From Phoenix dactylifera (Eukaryota > Streptophyta > Magnoliopsida > Arecales > Arecaceae), in the NCBI RefSeq assembly GCF_009389715.1, contig NC_052399.1, positions 21,917,646 through 21,981,645 on the forward strand: a DNA stretch of 64,000 bases, read 5' to 3'. The notes under the pieces were generated by a model, which was not told the origin of the DNA, searched no databases, and saw nothing but the letters and a program-made list of their open reading frames with translations. Numbering within the stretch: position 1 is the stretch's first letter; each line of letters opens with the position of its first letter. Shown here in pieces: positions 36,801 to 49,600 of this stretch. The translations under genes and the position numbers were made by a program.

Positions 36801-39800
36801 GCCTTCCTTTGCGAGGTCGTTCGAAATCATTGTGGCCAAAATGGCCACAGCACCACAGCGCGCATGCGTTCTGGCCACAGAAATTCAAAAAAGGCCATAG
36901 CGCGCGTCGTGGCCTTTTCAAAAAGTCACCGCGCCCGCGCGCCGTGACTTTGGGCCAAAAAGCCCACATTAAATGGAACCGGTTCCTAGCCGAACTGGAC
37001 GGAACCATCCGGTTCCGTCCGGTACGCAGCTGATACATGGTTCCGTCCGGTACGCAGCTGATACATGGTTCCGTCCGGTACGCAACTGATACGGGCTGGT
37101 TCCCGCATGTACTGGCCGGTTCTGTCCCAGTAACACTGTAGTTCCGTCCCTATTCGGCCGGAACCGTTCCGTATAGCCTGAACCGTACCGGTTACGGGCC
37201 GGTTCAGCAGACCTTGTTAAAAATACAAGTGCGGATCCCCATTCCAAGATTACTTGGAATTGTATGGGCCATATAGCATCGGGATGGTGCGGTCCTGACT
37301 CTTTGGATGGTCTTATCTCAAGGTATTGTACCAGGACTTTTTATTTTTTCCATTTTTTTTTCAAACTTGTCTTAAATGAAATTTAATGAATATTTATAGG
37401 TTTTATGTTTTTTGAGTCAATGATGGGTTAATATTAAAAACTATCAAAAATATAATTAATTTACCTATAAGAAATTTAATTTTATAAAAGAAAATATATA
37501 TTAAAAATCAAAAAGGGTGCATTTTTAGGTGATAGCCACCCTACAACATATGCCAAATTGAAATTACTTCAGCACGACTCACCCTTTCAATTTTTTGGCC
37601 AAATTAGCAGCAAAAAAAAGGGGAGAGGCAACTTACCGAATACGTAAGGTTTCTACCCTAAAGAAGCTGTATTGTAGTGAGAGGAGGCTGGATATGCCCT
37701 CCTTTCTCCTCTCCCTCCCTCTCTTGCCCCCTCCCCCATCCCTTTCTCTATTTCTTCTCGAACAGTCCACCCCCTGACCAAAAGGAATGAGAAGGAGAGC
37801 ATGGCTCCGACTCTCTCTCTCTCTCCCTCCCCCTCCCTCCCTCTTCTTTTTGAAAAACTAATTACCCAATTGGATTGTGCCATGGCACCAGCAGAATGGG
37901 CCTTTGTACAGGCCAGCAATGACCAGTTTCAATCGTGACAAGTGGGACGTCTCAACCCATGAAGGGACCAGTCCCATAAATGTCCTTGGTGCTGGTTCTT
38001 GGTCAGAGTGGTACACTACTGGTGGTGTACTGACCTGACCAGCCAGTGCATAAATCCTTCTATGTTTTATCAAAATTACTCAGTTCAAACTCGATGGTAT
38101 CCTTTATGTCATTTTTTCCTCAAAATATTGTTTCTTGTATATTTTGGAAAAAACTTGAACATCAAGGCAACAATTCTATAAATTATTACTTAATATTTAG
38201 ATCTCACTTTATAAATATGACTGTAATGCAAAGGGGGTGACTCCTCTCTTGAGCAACCCCACTTTTATGTTTATCCCAAACTGCCCCTGCAGAACTCGCT
38301 GTTACACGAGCATCGCTATTCTGTGCGGACTCTAGTATGCCATGTGCATCACTCATGTCCAACTTTTGTTTGTTAACATGCTAGCTGTAACTGAAAATGG
38401 TGTAGCCCAAGATGGGAAAAGCATATGGAGGAAACTAAACGATATAACAAGCAGTGATGCGCTCTCTCAGTATTTAGGAGTCCTCGGTTGTATTTAGGAG
38501 TCATTGGTTCCTGAGAACGTGGCCTTCTTCAGGTATAGACAGTGAGAAGGTTCCACAAAAATCTTTTGCATGTTCTGCAGCTTCTGTTGCATTCATCTTC
38601 ACCGGCTCTCTAAGCAACATGGCAGCTGAACATCCAAATGGAAATGACAAGGATGCCTTCTAATCCAATCTTACTGCCTATTGCTAAGTACATGAGAAAC
38701 TTAGGTGCAATGTACTATATATTGGCAACCTTCTGGAAATTGTGTTGAGAAAGAATAAATAACCTTTTCCTTGCTGTCTTTATATATCAATGGAAGCATC
38801 CTGCAGGCGCAAGATGCTTTATGTTCAACTCGTTTCAGTTTCTTTTACCTACTTACACATGTCCAGACAAGACAACTAAGCTTTCAACATGTAAATACAT
38901 TTTGTCCAAGGGTGCATTATTGCCCGGGATATCTGGGTATAGGGGCAGTTTTCTTCTGACATGGTATCATGCCTTTGAAAATCATCAGGCATGAAAAGGG
39001 CATGCTTTATGTTTGCATAACATTCCAAATGTGTCCATTTTCCTCCAATTTCAGACTTTTCTGTCTTTTCTGTGCTTGCTAATTAATCTACTCTCCTCCT
39101 AACTTTTGATGGAACCTTGGAGATTTGCCCCTCGACAGCATGAGCCTAATGCACATATGCTAAGAGGTAGCTATTCCTGCGTCCCAGCCATCTAGGTTTT
39201 CCCCCATTCAAAGATGCCGTTGTCATGAATCAAGACGTTAACATCACACACTTTTTGCTCCTTTTATTCCAATAGCCGATATAGATCAAATATGTTTGTT
39301 GATTATCAAGGTTCAGGTAAGCTCTTATCATCATGTATTTTTCCCTCTTTTTTATATCTTAAATCACATCTGGCTGTGGGTTGTTATGCTATAATGTCCA
39401 TAAACATGTAGAAGGATTTAAACCTACTAGCCAAAAGTGAAATCAGGAAAAGATTGAAAAACTAGCTTTTTGCGCATGCATCTTGTAATGCTTGATGTTG
39501 TTCATCTTCTTCACAAGGCATTTAAAGTTTGTACAATCCATCTTGAAAAGATGCATAGTGGACTATTTTCACACCTCTTTAATGAAAAAGAAAGTTGAGA
39601 CATCTTAGGACCACTAGCACTGAGTGTCGTTGCATTGCTCAACACTCGAAAAGGCTTGTGAATTTCAATTTGGTACTAAAAAGTAGCCTGCACTTATCTT
39701 CCACAAATCAATGAAATTACAGCCCTATCAAGAGCTTCATGTCATGTTACTCTATGATATAGCAAGAAATATGGTCTTTAGGCCCCTGCATGGCTCAATT

Positions 39801-40357
39801 AGTGAAGGATTCTGCATTTGAGTTCTTGAAGTTGTACAACTGATGATACCACATTGAGTTCTTGGAGTTGTACTCAGTTTTACATGTCAAGAGAAATGTA
39901 AAATTAAAGCATCACAAAAAAGTGAGTCTTTTGTAGGCCCATAACCTGTTAGAATTCTGTTCTTATGTTTCTTATTATTTCAATTCTGATGGTTGTGCAG
40001 GAAAACTGGGATCACATCTCAAAAACATGGGGCTCTGGATTTCTACTTACACGTTTTATCAGTTCCATTGTGTCACCGGTCATTCTCAAATCTGTTATCT
40101 TTGTTTGTATTGTTTTTTTATGTTGAAAAGCATGTGCACTTGGCTAAAAGGGCCTCCTGTTTTTATTTCAGTTTTCCTCTAGTGAAAAAGCTGAAGAAGT
40201 AGAAGAATTTTTTGCGAGTCGGGCCAAGCCTTCAATCTCTAGAACCTTAAAACAGAGCCTGGAGCGGGTTAGAATCAACGCAAATTGGGTTCAAAGTATT
40301 AGGAATGACCGGTCCCTAGGAGATATGGTAAAGGAGTTGGCCTACAGGAAGCACTAG
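18824..40357 (+). CDS. APM1: M1 aminopeptidase, APM1 type (19 exons)
   Basis: Exons by GT-AG and frame: 18824-19057, 19170-19315, 19412-19514, 20627-20813, 20893-20986, 21221-21374, 21604-21708, 21811-21927, 24159-24272, 25630-25812, 27890-28208, 28292-28413, 28496-28593, 31436-31613, 31698-31812, 31900-31967, 32067-32144, 40001-40078, 40172-40357. All phases agree and give 892 residues (Arabidopsis APM1 has 879). This puromycin-sensitive-type zinc peptidase removes N-terminal residues from peptides; in Arabidopsis it is linked to trafficking of auxin transport proteins. The GAMEN exopeptidase motif is at 277-281. Zinc ligands are H313, H317 (HELAH) and E336 (NEGFATW), the general base is E314 and the catalytic Tyr is Y398. 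The C-terminal half is the helical ERAP1-C-like domain. Every key residue is present, so the gene looks functional. No signal peptide is seen. Introns 8 and 17 carry transposons. Confidence 0.93.
22610..22830 (-). mobile_element. Possible tRNA-derived SINE
   Basis: On the minus strand a TGGTAGCTTATCAAAG stretch (near 22795-22810) resembles a Pol III A box. GGTTCAAGTTC (22748-22758) resembles a B box at about the right distance, and a short A run follows near 22610-22616. No target duplication was identified, so the call is tentative. Confidence 0.35.
22938..23426 (-). mobile_element. Truncated LINE with 15-bp target duplication
   Basis: The 15-bp sequence AGTATTCATTGGATT occurs at 22938-22952 and again at 23412-23426 and brackets the insert. 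On the minus strand the insert reads as a LINE RNase H end ([16 protein letters not shown]) and a tail [10 protein letters not shown] like those of the other copies, then a short A run (complement at 22951-22958). It lies antisense inside APM1 intron 8. The intact duplication points to a rather recent insertion. Confidence 0.85.
23093..23243. mobile_element. Candidate MITE nested in the LINE
   Basis: About 150 bp interrupt the LINE reading. They are flanked by near-identical GTTGCGCATAT (23082-23092) and GTTGCGCCATAT (23244-23255). The ends are loosely inverted (GGTATGTTGTATTGG at left; complement of ...GGCAAACCTTG at right). The interior has self-complementary ACCGGTTCGGTACCGGT, a style also seen at the ends of the hAT element at 32769-37216, so it may be a non-autonomous hAT relative. 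Confidence 0.45.
25813..27889 (+). other. APM1 intron 10, nothing recognised
   Basis: A 2.1-kb intron, AT-rich. Short open frames show no conserved motif, and no bounded element was found. Confidence 0.7.
28594..31435 (+). other. APM1 intron 13, nothing recognised
   Basis: A 2.8-kb AT-rich intron splitting the helical C-terminal domain. The phrase AGATATAAATAATTCAC occurs twice (about 30881 and 30980), and CAAATCGTTGGGT recurs near 31268 and 31307. No complete element is visible. Confidence 0.65.
32181..32496. repeat. Tandem duplication of ~158 bp in APM1 intron 17
   Basis: Unit A (about 32181-32318) and unit B (about 32338-32496) share AATGCTA(TA)CTGGGATGTC, TTGGTTCTGGACT and CAGTCTCTGTAAG, with small indels. 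They are clearly related but diverged. Confidence 0.7.
32769..37216 (-). mobile_element. hAT DNA transposon with transposase, 4448 bp
   Basis: The ends are imperfect inverted repeats (CAAGGATCACCGAACCGG at 32769; complement of the right end CAAGGTCTGCTGAACCGG; 13 of 18 match). They are flanked by an 8-bp duplication, TTAAGAAT (32761-32768) and TTAAAAAT (37217-37224), with one mismatch. Transposase pieces read on the minus strand in order. A BED zinc finger ([14 protein letters not shown]...LKQHL) lies at about 36255-36458, and a linker at 35785-36156. DUF659 ([20 protein letters not shown]) is at 35516-35788. The middle part includes 34895-35083. The C-terminal dimerisation region ([13 protein letters not shown]...[11 protein letters not shown]) is at about 34200-34320. 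Pieces lie in several frames, through introns or decay. It sits antisense in APM1 intron 17. Confidence 0.88.
37005..37100. repeat. 28-bp tandem repeat within the hAT end
   Basis: Three head-to-tail copies of a unit containing TTCCGTCCGGTACGCAGCTG lie near the 5' end of the transposon in its own orientation. hAT elements often have subterminal repeats that bind transposase, so such a role is possible. Confidence 0.7.
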
Positions 40358-43300
40358 GGAGCAGATCATCCACCAATCCATAAAACCTTCCGTTACAGAG
40401 TGAGAAGAATAATACTACTGGATGATCGAGTGGCTTGTCTTGGAGAAATATCTCCAATATCCCTGGCAAATTAGTAGATTAGTTGTCTCTCTTTTGTGTA
40501 ACTTATTGCATTGTAAGATGTAACTTGCAAATGCGGCAGGTAATGGTTGTTGCTTTTATCTGGGTTGCGATTCTGATTGCGTGCTGATATGGCCCTTCTT
40601 AGCTTTTTGGCTACGTTCTCTTAAGTGAGGTCCTGACATGAAGTGGTTTTTCTCCCAAACTCGTGACATTCCTGCTACAGTGCCTTGTCAATAAGACGAA
40701 TTCGTTTATTTTAAATTATCTTATTTTTAATTTGTTTATTATAAATGCTTTTAATTTTATTTAGTACTGGAAGAATGCTTGCCGTAAACCCATATCTATT
40801 CATTTATTAAAAGAAAGTTATGAAGTGGCGTAGCTCTCTCCTCTTCCATCCCTCTTCTTTTGGTGTCTATATCGTGTCCAATCATTCAGGCTAGCATGCA
40901 TGGTGACTAAGGCAAATGATTCGCTTATCTTTGACAGTCTTAAAAAGTGAGAAGTTTAGAATCTATTGGGCATTGTTTTTATTTCTTGATTTTTATGTTT
41001 AAAAATAAAATTATAAAAGTCAAGATAAAAATATATTTGATGCTGTTGTTTTTATTTTTAATTTTAAAAAATATTTATTATATTTTTGATATGGTTTGGA
41101 ATACTCTGAATTTTTATTTTAATATTTTTAAAAATAAGAAAATCATTACCTAGGGTTGCAATTAGGTTAGGTCGCAATAAAGTTAGGTCGGATCAAAAAT
41201 GACTTAGACCGGATATAGAATAAGACAAAAATCTTTCAACTTGGATTCTATCTGGTCAAAAATTTAAATGGGAATTTGATTATTTTATGAAATAGATAAT
41301 TTAACATAATTTATAATAGGTTGAATCAAATTAAATAGGTTAAGCATTGCTATTTTTATTTTTACTCCAATTATTGCTCTCATTGTTATTGTTGTCGTCT
41401 CCAATGTCACCTCTATAATCTATTATCGATATTAGATTATCATTTTTTTTGTTAAATTGTTTGTATTTTTATCATCACCACTGTTATTATCATCATTATC
41501 ATCATTTTTATCATATTACTATTACTATTGTCAATATCTCTGATATATTAATAGTATTCTTGTTACTATCATTATCGATGCCATCACGAGTACTATCATT
41601 ATTGCCGCTGCCACCAGTATCACCATCGCGTCTATCATACAAATGCGGCCTCTACTATGCCTGGGCTAGACCTATGACTTGTAGTGTCACCAATTCTATT
41701 GACTGTTTTAGCCATTTTTATTTCTATTATTATTGTCATATTTATTTTTTAAAAAAATATTAAATATATTTATATTTTAAAAATTAAAAATAAGTTTTAG
41801 AAATAGAAAAAAATAATGTCACATTGCATTTTAACCTAGCAGGACTGAATTGAGCTATCTAGATGTTCTGATTTGAAAGAAGTGAGATATTGCAAGTACA
41901 AAGATCGACATGATGAGACATGTCAAGCGTAACGACCAATGGTTGCCTACTTGGCAAGGTCTCATCATCACTGTCATGTACAACTATAGGACAATGATAT
42001 GCGAAAAGATTATATGTTCAATTTTCGAAAGGTGACTTACTAGCTTGTTAATTGTTCTCACAGAAGTCGTATATTTTCAGGGTAAATACGTAACACATGA
42101 GTCAACTGACACGAGTCATCTCCAGGTTCACTACTTTTATGCAACTTAAAAAAAAATCAAAGGTTACGGTCAGTAAAGGCTATCATTTCTGGTGAGACTA
42201 AGATAACGTTCGGTGAGCCAAATAGCTCCACGAAATGATCTTAAATAAATCTTATTTTATATAATTTTTGATAATTTAAGATCAACATATTTAATATGCT
42301 ATACTTTAATAATTAAAAATTTTAAATATTATGAGTAACTTATTCGACATTTTATAGAATTAATTCTGTAAAGATATATCAATTGTTATTATAGAATTAA
42401 TATATTTATTTATACTTATAATATATTATTTTTTAATGCTAATAATTATTTTGATTAGAAATATAAGGCAAATATAAGTAATATATTAAATGCTTTCAAT
42501 ATATAAATATAAACTACTATAATATATTTTTACTATAATCTAAAATTATTATTGAATAATAATATGATAATAATATAATAAATAATATATTATAATACAA
42601 TATCTTATAAAAATAATATATTATAATATAAATATAATATTATATTATATATAGTATTGATATAATATATTAATGGTATATTGATATACCGATTCTTTCG
42701 CTGGATTGAGGGTATTTATGTCCTCAATTTTTATCAGGATTTGAACAATAAAGCTCGAATATATTATTATATTTATCTATATTGTATATTTCATTTATTC
42801 TTGGAATCAAGTAAACATTAATTTAAGTTCGAATCGAGTTTGAAATCAACCTACAATGCAAGCTCAGCTTGAGCTCGATTCGAGCTTGAGCTGATTTCAG
42901 CTTAATTCCTTTTTATTTATGGAATGCTTCTATAAAGAAAGTCTCAGCTTTGTTAATTAGGTGTAAGGTTGGTCAATTAGGTTCGCTTTCAAGTGAAGTT
43001 AAAATTAAATTTGAGTTGGACTTGAAACAATGGTAAAGAGAACAAGCTTGAACCAGGAGTTCAAGCCCGGAACTATTTTTGGAGCAAGTTTGATGAGACC
43101 CTAGTTCGAACATGCTTGGCTTAGTTACACCCTTGCTTATACATTTATTGGTGAAAAATAAGAAAAAAAAAAAGAAAAATCATAAATCAATCTCCTAGGC
43201 CGTCAATTTCAAAAACCAAACAAGATGGATTGGTTAACCATCAATGGGTCACACATGCAATTCAGTTATATAGTCTAAAATTGTAACTTAGAAAACATTG

Positions 43301-44361
43301 ACATCCATTTCATAAACTACTTGAACCTGGGTTAAATTAATAGCTTGTTTCACACTAGTTCATATTTACCTGGGTTAATTGATTTTATGTTACTTAGCAC
43401 ACCATCTTAGTCTCGCAACTGCACCCCACAATCCATTCCATGTCCAATCATGTGTTAAGGAAATATCTATTTTGAGTTGCTAGCTAGCTAAGTTCAAGCA
43501 CTTGAAAACTGACTATTTTCTCATGATTGAAATCAAATATAATACAGTAAATACTCATCCAAGTAATTCATTACAAGGTTTTGAAATTTGATGACCTATT
43601 TATCAGGGGTTTAAGTTCTTGATTGACATTACATTTGGATCCACGCTGACTTGGATATAGGTTCGCGATTGATGCAAAATGATGCTTGTTAACTATACAT
43701 TGACTAACAAATAATAATAATAATTGCAATGCACAAAGTTACAAAATGAGATCTTCACATTATCTTCCATTGACATAAAATTAGAAATTTTCGCGTCATG
43801 ACATGAAATGTCGATTTTCCATAATCTATTGACAAAAAGCATAAAAAATGTATAAATTCTTTACTTAAACACTTTCAGATATTTCAGATTATGCCTAAAA
43901 GCATAGTATTTTATTTATCAGCTTGAAACTCTGAAGATTGAACTTAATAATGAATGAGAAACATTGAAAGCTTGTTTCATTAATATGTTACTTTCAAGTT
44001 CTACTGAGTTGGAGCCTAGTCGAGCCATATCCTACCAAATTGAATATATATACGTCTCTCATACCAAAAGAGAAAAATATATACTCTTCCAAATCAATCA
44101 TAACAACTGCAAGCCTGCGCCTCTGTGATTTTTTTTTTCCTGCAACAAGCAATTCTACAAGGCCCAAGCATTGGTATCAGAAAGAGGCACTCAATAACTA
44201 CGGTGCCACATGACTGTAAGGGACTGGTGCAATTTAGATGTCGGCGCCATACATGGCGAGTTCCTTGTTTAAGGAACCTATCCCCTCCCAACACATGGTC
44301 TTGAAGCTTTTTGAGCTCCATAACATTTTTGTTTAGTAAAACACTTGCATCTCTGTATTTT
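40358..44361. other. Intergenic, AT-rich, no gene seen
   Basis: 3' flank of APM1 followed by low-complexity DNA. There is an ATC/ATT-type simple-sequence region at about 41380-41720 and a very AT-rich stretch at about 42240-42680. An inverted-looking GAGCTCGATTCGAGCTTGAGCT lies near 42870. No bounded element or coding potential was found. Confidence 0.65.
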
Positions 44362-46595
44362 TGAAGGGTTTTAGCATGTTATAATGCGCAGCGGAAGCTA
44401 GGAATTTTAAAAATTTCTTAATAAAGTCCCTATGCATGAAACCCTTTTAAGCCTAGATCACCTTAATGATTACAATCAAATGATATAAAATAAATGCAGA
44501 ATTAGTAGAATACCTCAAACGCTAATCCAAAGTGTACAATCTCCACGAGGCGTCCAAGTGTCCGCCCTCCAATGGTGATCCACACGAAAACTTGATCAAG
44601 ACTTTAGCTCTAAAGACTTTTGATCCTTAATGCAGAATTCTTCTAAAGAACTCTAATGGCTTGCTTTCCTTCCTTTCTATTTTCCTTTAGCCTTCTAAAA
44701 TCACTTCTAATCCTTTTGTCCTAAAGAAGACCACCTTGTCTTGGCTTAGGACACACTAGAAGCAATGCTAGAAAGAAAGAAACTAATGTAAGAAAGAAAG
44801 AAGAGAGGAGTGGGGTGGAATTGGAATGATGAAACCCATGGAGTGCTAACCTATTTATAATAGGTATAGGGATGCATCTCCAAGGGATGCATCCCATCCA
44901 CACATCCTCTCATGAAAGGGCATCATCTAAAGGGCCATATCAAATAAGAGGAGGTGCAGATCAAGTGAGGAGGTGTATCAAATGATATGTCCTTTCATGT
45001 GGTGCCATATTTTGACCAAGTCAACATCACATGCTAATCACATGTCCATCACGCCTCACCTCTTGATCTTTCATGATGATGATCCAAGGGCTCCAATGCA
45101 AGGCGCCATTCACTTGACCCATTATGTCTTCATCCAATGGTGGGATTAAGATCCAATGGTCAATTATGGTAGCCATCCTCTAACCCAATCCAATTGGGTT
45201 AAACCAACTCTCCATTATGTCTTCATCCAACGGTAGATCAAGATCTAACGGTCTAGATTGAATGATTTATTAAATCTAATCCAATTAGACTCAAACCAAG
45301 CCAATTAGGTGCCAACTCTTGGCTAACCCATATTAGAATATGATCTAATCAAATTAGATCAATTAAGAATCAGATTCGAATCAGATTCGAATCCAATTCG
45401 AATTAGGAGCTAAGGTTTGCAACACCTGCTAGGATGTTTATCTTGCAAACATGATCTAATCCAATTAGACCCTTGATAAGTTTTCTTGTGTGTGACCCAT
45501 TGGGTTCCATACTTAGCCAGCAATAGGTGTGAGTGCGAGTTGACCCAACTTGATTAGAACTCTTCTAATCGATTTAAGTCCAAACTGCGCGAACCCGAAC
45601 TTAACAATTAGAATCCTTTCTAATTGGTGATCGAATTAACTCTTTAATTTGATCAAACCTATAAAACAAGATTGACGTCTAGCAACGTGTCATGTCTACC
45701 CGGAAAATATGGAATTTGGTGGAAATACCAAAAATACCCTTCAGTGGCAAGTTACCATGCAATTCAATCCTTTAATCAAACTGCATCCTAAAAATGCATA
45801 TGAGTATGAATATATGTCAAACTCAATTTCATATTCATATTTTTCTCAATCTTTTAATGATAATTCAAATAATGAAACATTAGAAACTCTTTCTAATTTT
45901 CATTCTACTTTGATCAAAGGTTTCCTGAATTATCATATGATTAGAATAAATAGGATGCTATCTTCTCTTACTAGAAGTGATTAATTCCTTGTTGACCTAC
46001 TCATAATCTTCGTACACAATTCACCATATCCAGAAGACCTCGTACATAACTTATTGTCATGAATGAGTGTAAACCAAAATATGGGTTCATGTGCACAAGA
46101 TACCATGGTGATCTCAAGTCATAGGATCAGTTGCACAACTCCCACTAAGAGAATCATCTTTTGACATGTAAGTAAGACTTCATAAGATTTCTCTTTGTAG
46201 GTCAATTCAGTGAACTCATTCCTCTAATGAGCACCCACATCTTTGTATTAGTGTCTCCACACAAATGATTGTGAGATCAATCATCCTCTGCATCGAGCAT
46301 ACATAAGACATGCCAGTCTTTCCGGTAATCATTGATCCCCGACTCAATGTACCAATGACTGGAAATATTTAAGATTAGAATTTTAGGATTTTAAGTCTCA
46401 CTAGTATGATCTCATCATAGTCTTAAAACCATTGCCCTAATCTAAGGAGTTTATCATAAATATAATCAACAGCATATGATAAAACATAACGCCTTTATTC
46501 ATATTTAAATATCATGTACATGATTTGGACAAATCAAAAGAAAAAACCTTTCGCAATACATATTGCGATTGGCTTGTAGGGCATCTACTCTTTCA
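44362..46595 (-). repeat. 3' LTR of the Copia element
   Basis: 2234 bp, nearly identical to 51589-53833. It includes a run of 11-bp GATTCGAATC-type units that differs by one unit between the two LTRs. Confidence 0.95.
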
Positions 46596-46609
46596 ATCTC
46601 CCACTTGCA

Positions 46610-49600
46610 CTAAAGCCAATCGCTCTTATATTTTATCCCCATACAATCGAGGTGGCGATCGAACTGCTGTTGTGGTAGAGCTTTAGTGAACGGGTCTGCT
46701 AAGTTGTTCTTTGTGTCTACTCGTTCAATGACTATGTCTTGTCTCTCGACGATCTCTCGAACGAGGTGGAAGCGTCTTAGAATGTGCTTGGATTTGTGAT
46801 GAGATCTTGGTTCCTTTGCTTGAGCAACAGCTCCAGTGTTGTCACAATAAACTGAAACTGGTCCAGCAATCTCAGGAACTACTCCCAACTCAGCGATGAA
46901 CTTCTTCATCCAGACAGCTTCCTTAGCGGCTTCACTTACAGCGATGTATTCTGCCTCAGTAGTTGAGTCAGCTACAGTTTGCTGCTTGGAACTCTTCCAG
47001 CTCACTGCACCACCATTTAGGGTAAAGACATATCCTGAAGTGGACTTGCTATCATCTGGATCTGATTGAAAACTAGAATCAGAAAATCCTTCTAGTTTCA
47101 ACTCAGATCCTCCATAAACTAGAAAAATATCTTTAGTCCTTCTTAAGTACTTAAGAATATTTTTCACAGCTATCCAATGATTTTCTCCTGGATCAGCCTG
47201 GAATCTGCTTGTTATGCCTAAGGCATAAGCAACATCAGGCCTAGTACATAGCATAGCATACATAATTGATCCTACTGCCGAAGCATAGGGAATAGAATTC
47301 ATTCTATTCCTCTCTTCAGATGTCTTAGGAGACATCTTCTTAGAGAGACGTATGCCATGACTCATAGGTAAGTAACCTCTTTTACTTCCTTCCATGCTGA
47401 ATCTTTTTAGCACACGATCTATGTACTTAGACTGGGACAAGCCTAGCATCCTTTTAGATCTATCCCTATAGATCTTTATACCAAGTATATAGGATGCTTC
47501 TCCCAAGTCTTTCATGGAAAAGCTTTTTGATAGCCAAGTCTTGACCGATTGTAACATTGGAATATCATTTCCAATGATTAGTATGTCATCTACATATAAT
47601 ATTAAGAAGACAACGGCACTCCCACTAGTCTTCTTGTACACACATGGTTCATCCACATTTTTGATAAAACCAAACTCTTTGACTGTTGTATCAAAACGGA
47701 TGTTCCAACTCCTCGATGCTTGCTTTAATCCATAAATGGATCTCTTAAGCTTGCATACTTGATTTGCTCTCCCACTTGAGACAAATCCTTCTAGCTGTGT
47801 CATGTAAACCTCTTCCTCAAGATAACCATTAAGGAAGGCGGTTTTGACATCCATCTGCCAAATTTCATAATCATAGTATGCAGCTATTGCAAACAAAATC
47901 CGAATAGATTTAAGCATGGCAACTGGTGAAAAAGTTTCATCATAGTCAATTCCTTGCTTTTGCCTGAAACCTTTTGCCACCAATCTAGCCTTGTAGGTTT
48001 CTACATGGCCATCTGCTCCAATCTTCTTCTTATAGACCCATTTGCAACCTATAGGGTTTACACCTTCTGGTGCATCAACCAAAGTCCATACTTGGTTGGT
48101 ATACATAGAGTCTATTTCGGATTTCATAGCTTCTAACCATTTGTTAGAGTCATTACTCATGATAGCTTCCGAATAGGTCAGAGGATCATCATTTTCGATG
48201 ATGTGGGCTTCATCATTCTCAATGATAAACCCATACCTCTTAGGTGCATTTCGCACTCTATCTGACCTTTGGAGAGGAGATGTGTGTTGTGGTTGTACTT
48301 CATCAATGGGTACATCTAGTTGAAGAATTTCTTGTGTTTCTATTTGTAAGTCTTGAACTTCATTAAGTTCAATTCTTCTTTCACTGCCCTTTTCTAAGAT
48401 AAACTCTTTTTCTAAGAAAGTGGCATGCCTACTAACAAATACCTTTTGTTCAGTAGGGTGATAGAAGAGATATTCAATACTTTCTTTGGAATAACCTATA
48501 AATGTACATTTATCTGATCTAGCACTTAGCTTATGTCCAAAATTTCTTTTGACATATGCTTGGCAACCCCATATTTTAAAATATTTAAGATTGGGCTTTC
48601 TACCTCTCCATATCTCATATGGAGTACTAGATATAGATTTTGAAGGTATCCTGTTTAGCACATATGTAGCAGTTTCTAAGGCATAACCCCAGAAGGAAAT
48701 AGGAAGATCTGTAAAGCACATCATGGACCTTACCATATCTAATAGAGTACGATTCCTCCGTTCAGCTACACCATTTAGTTGTGGCGTATACGGAGGTGTC
48801 CATTCAGAGAGAATGCCCTTTTCTTTAAGATGATTTAAAAATTCACTAGAAAGGTATTCACCTCCTCGATCAGATCGAAGGATTTTAATACACTTTCCGG
48901 TTTGTTTTTCAACCATACTTTGATACTCTTTAAACTTATCAAAGGCTTCGTATTTATGTTTCATAAGATACACAAATCCGAACCTTGATAAATCATCAGT
49001 GAATATGATGAAGTAAGAGTATCCACCTCTAGCTGGAGTTGTCATAGGACCACATACATCTGTATGTATAAGTCCTAATAACTCACTTGCCCTTTCTCCA
49101 TGTCCAGTGAATGGAGACTTGGTCATTTTTCCCATAAGACAAGATTCACAAGTTCCTAATGATTCATAATCATAAGGATCAAAGAACTCTTCTTTGTATA
49201 ACTTGTTGATTCTTGATTCACTTATGTGACCAAGTCGGCAATGCCAAAGGAGGGTATTATTCACTTCCTCTCTCTTTCTTTTATTGCTTTTATTAATATG
49301 AAAGACATTGTCATTAAGTAATAAAACTAGAAGACCATTTTCCATAATGCCATTGCAAAGATGCTTATTAGAAAAATAAATAGAGCAACCATTGCCCTTT
49401 CCATTAATTTCAAAACCTTTCTTTAACAACAAAGGAATGGAAATTACATTTCTAATAATTTTGGGCATATAATAACAATCTTCTAATTGTAGGAGCTTTC
49501 CCGAAGGCAATTCCAAGTTGTAGGTTCCAACAGCTTCAGCCTGGATGGACTCTCCTCCAGCGCCATACAGCTCGAAGTCACCTTTCTTCAAAATTTTAAT

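Larger units (their letters stand above)
32145..40000 (+). other. APM1 intron 17, very long, host of an hAT element
   Basis: A 7.9-kb intron that parts WIWLK from ENWDH near the C-terminus. It holds a ~158-bp tandem duplication (32181-32496) and a 4.4-kb hAT element (32769-37216). After 37225 it is AT-rich, with a CT-rich tract near 37690-37850 and no further element that I can bound. Confidence 0.85.

Noticed and set aside
41449-41763. 104-residue frame rich in His, Tyr and Ile
   Set aside because: Arises from an ATC/ATT simple-sequence stretch.
44160-44185. TTGGTATCAGAAAG, like a tRNA-Met primer site, left of the Copia element
   Set aside because: No LTR could be traced beside it and the match breaks after ten bases; probably chance or an unreadable relic.
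45709-45984. 91-residue frame in the left LTR, repeated at 52947-53222 in the right LTR
   Set aside because: Present only because the LTRs are duplicates. It is antisense to the element and has no known domain.
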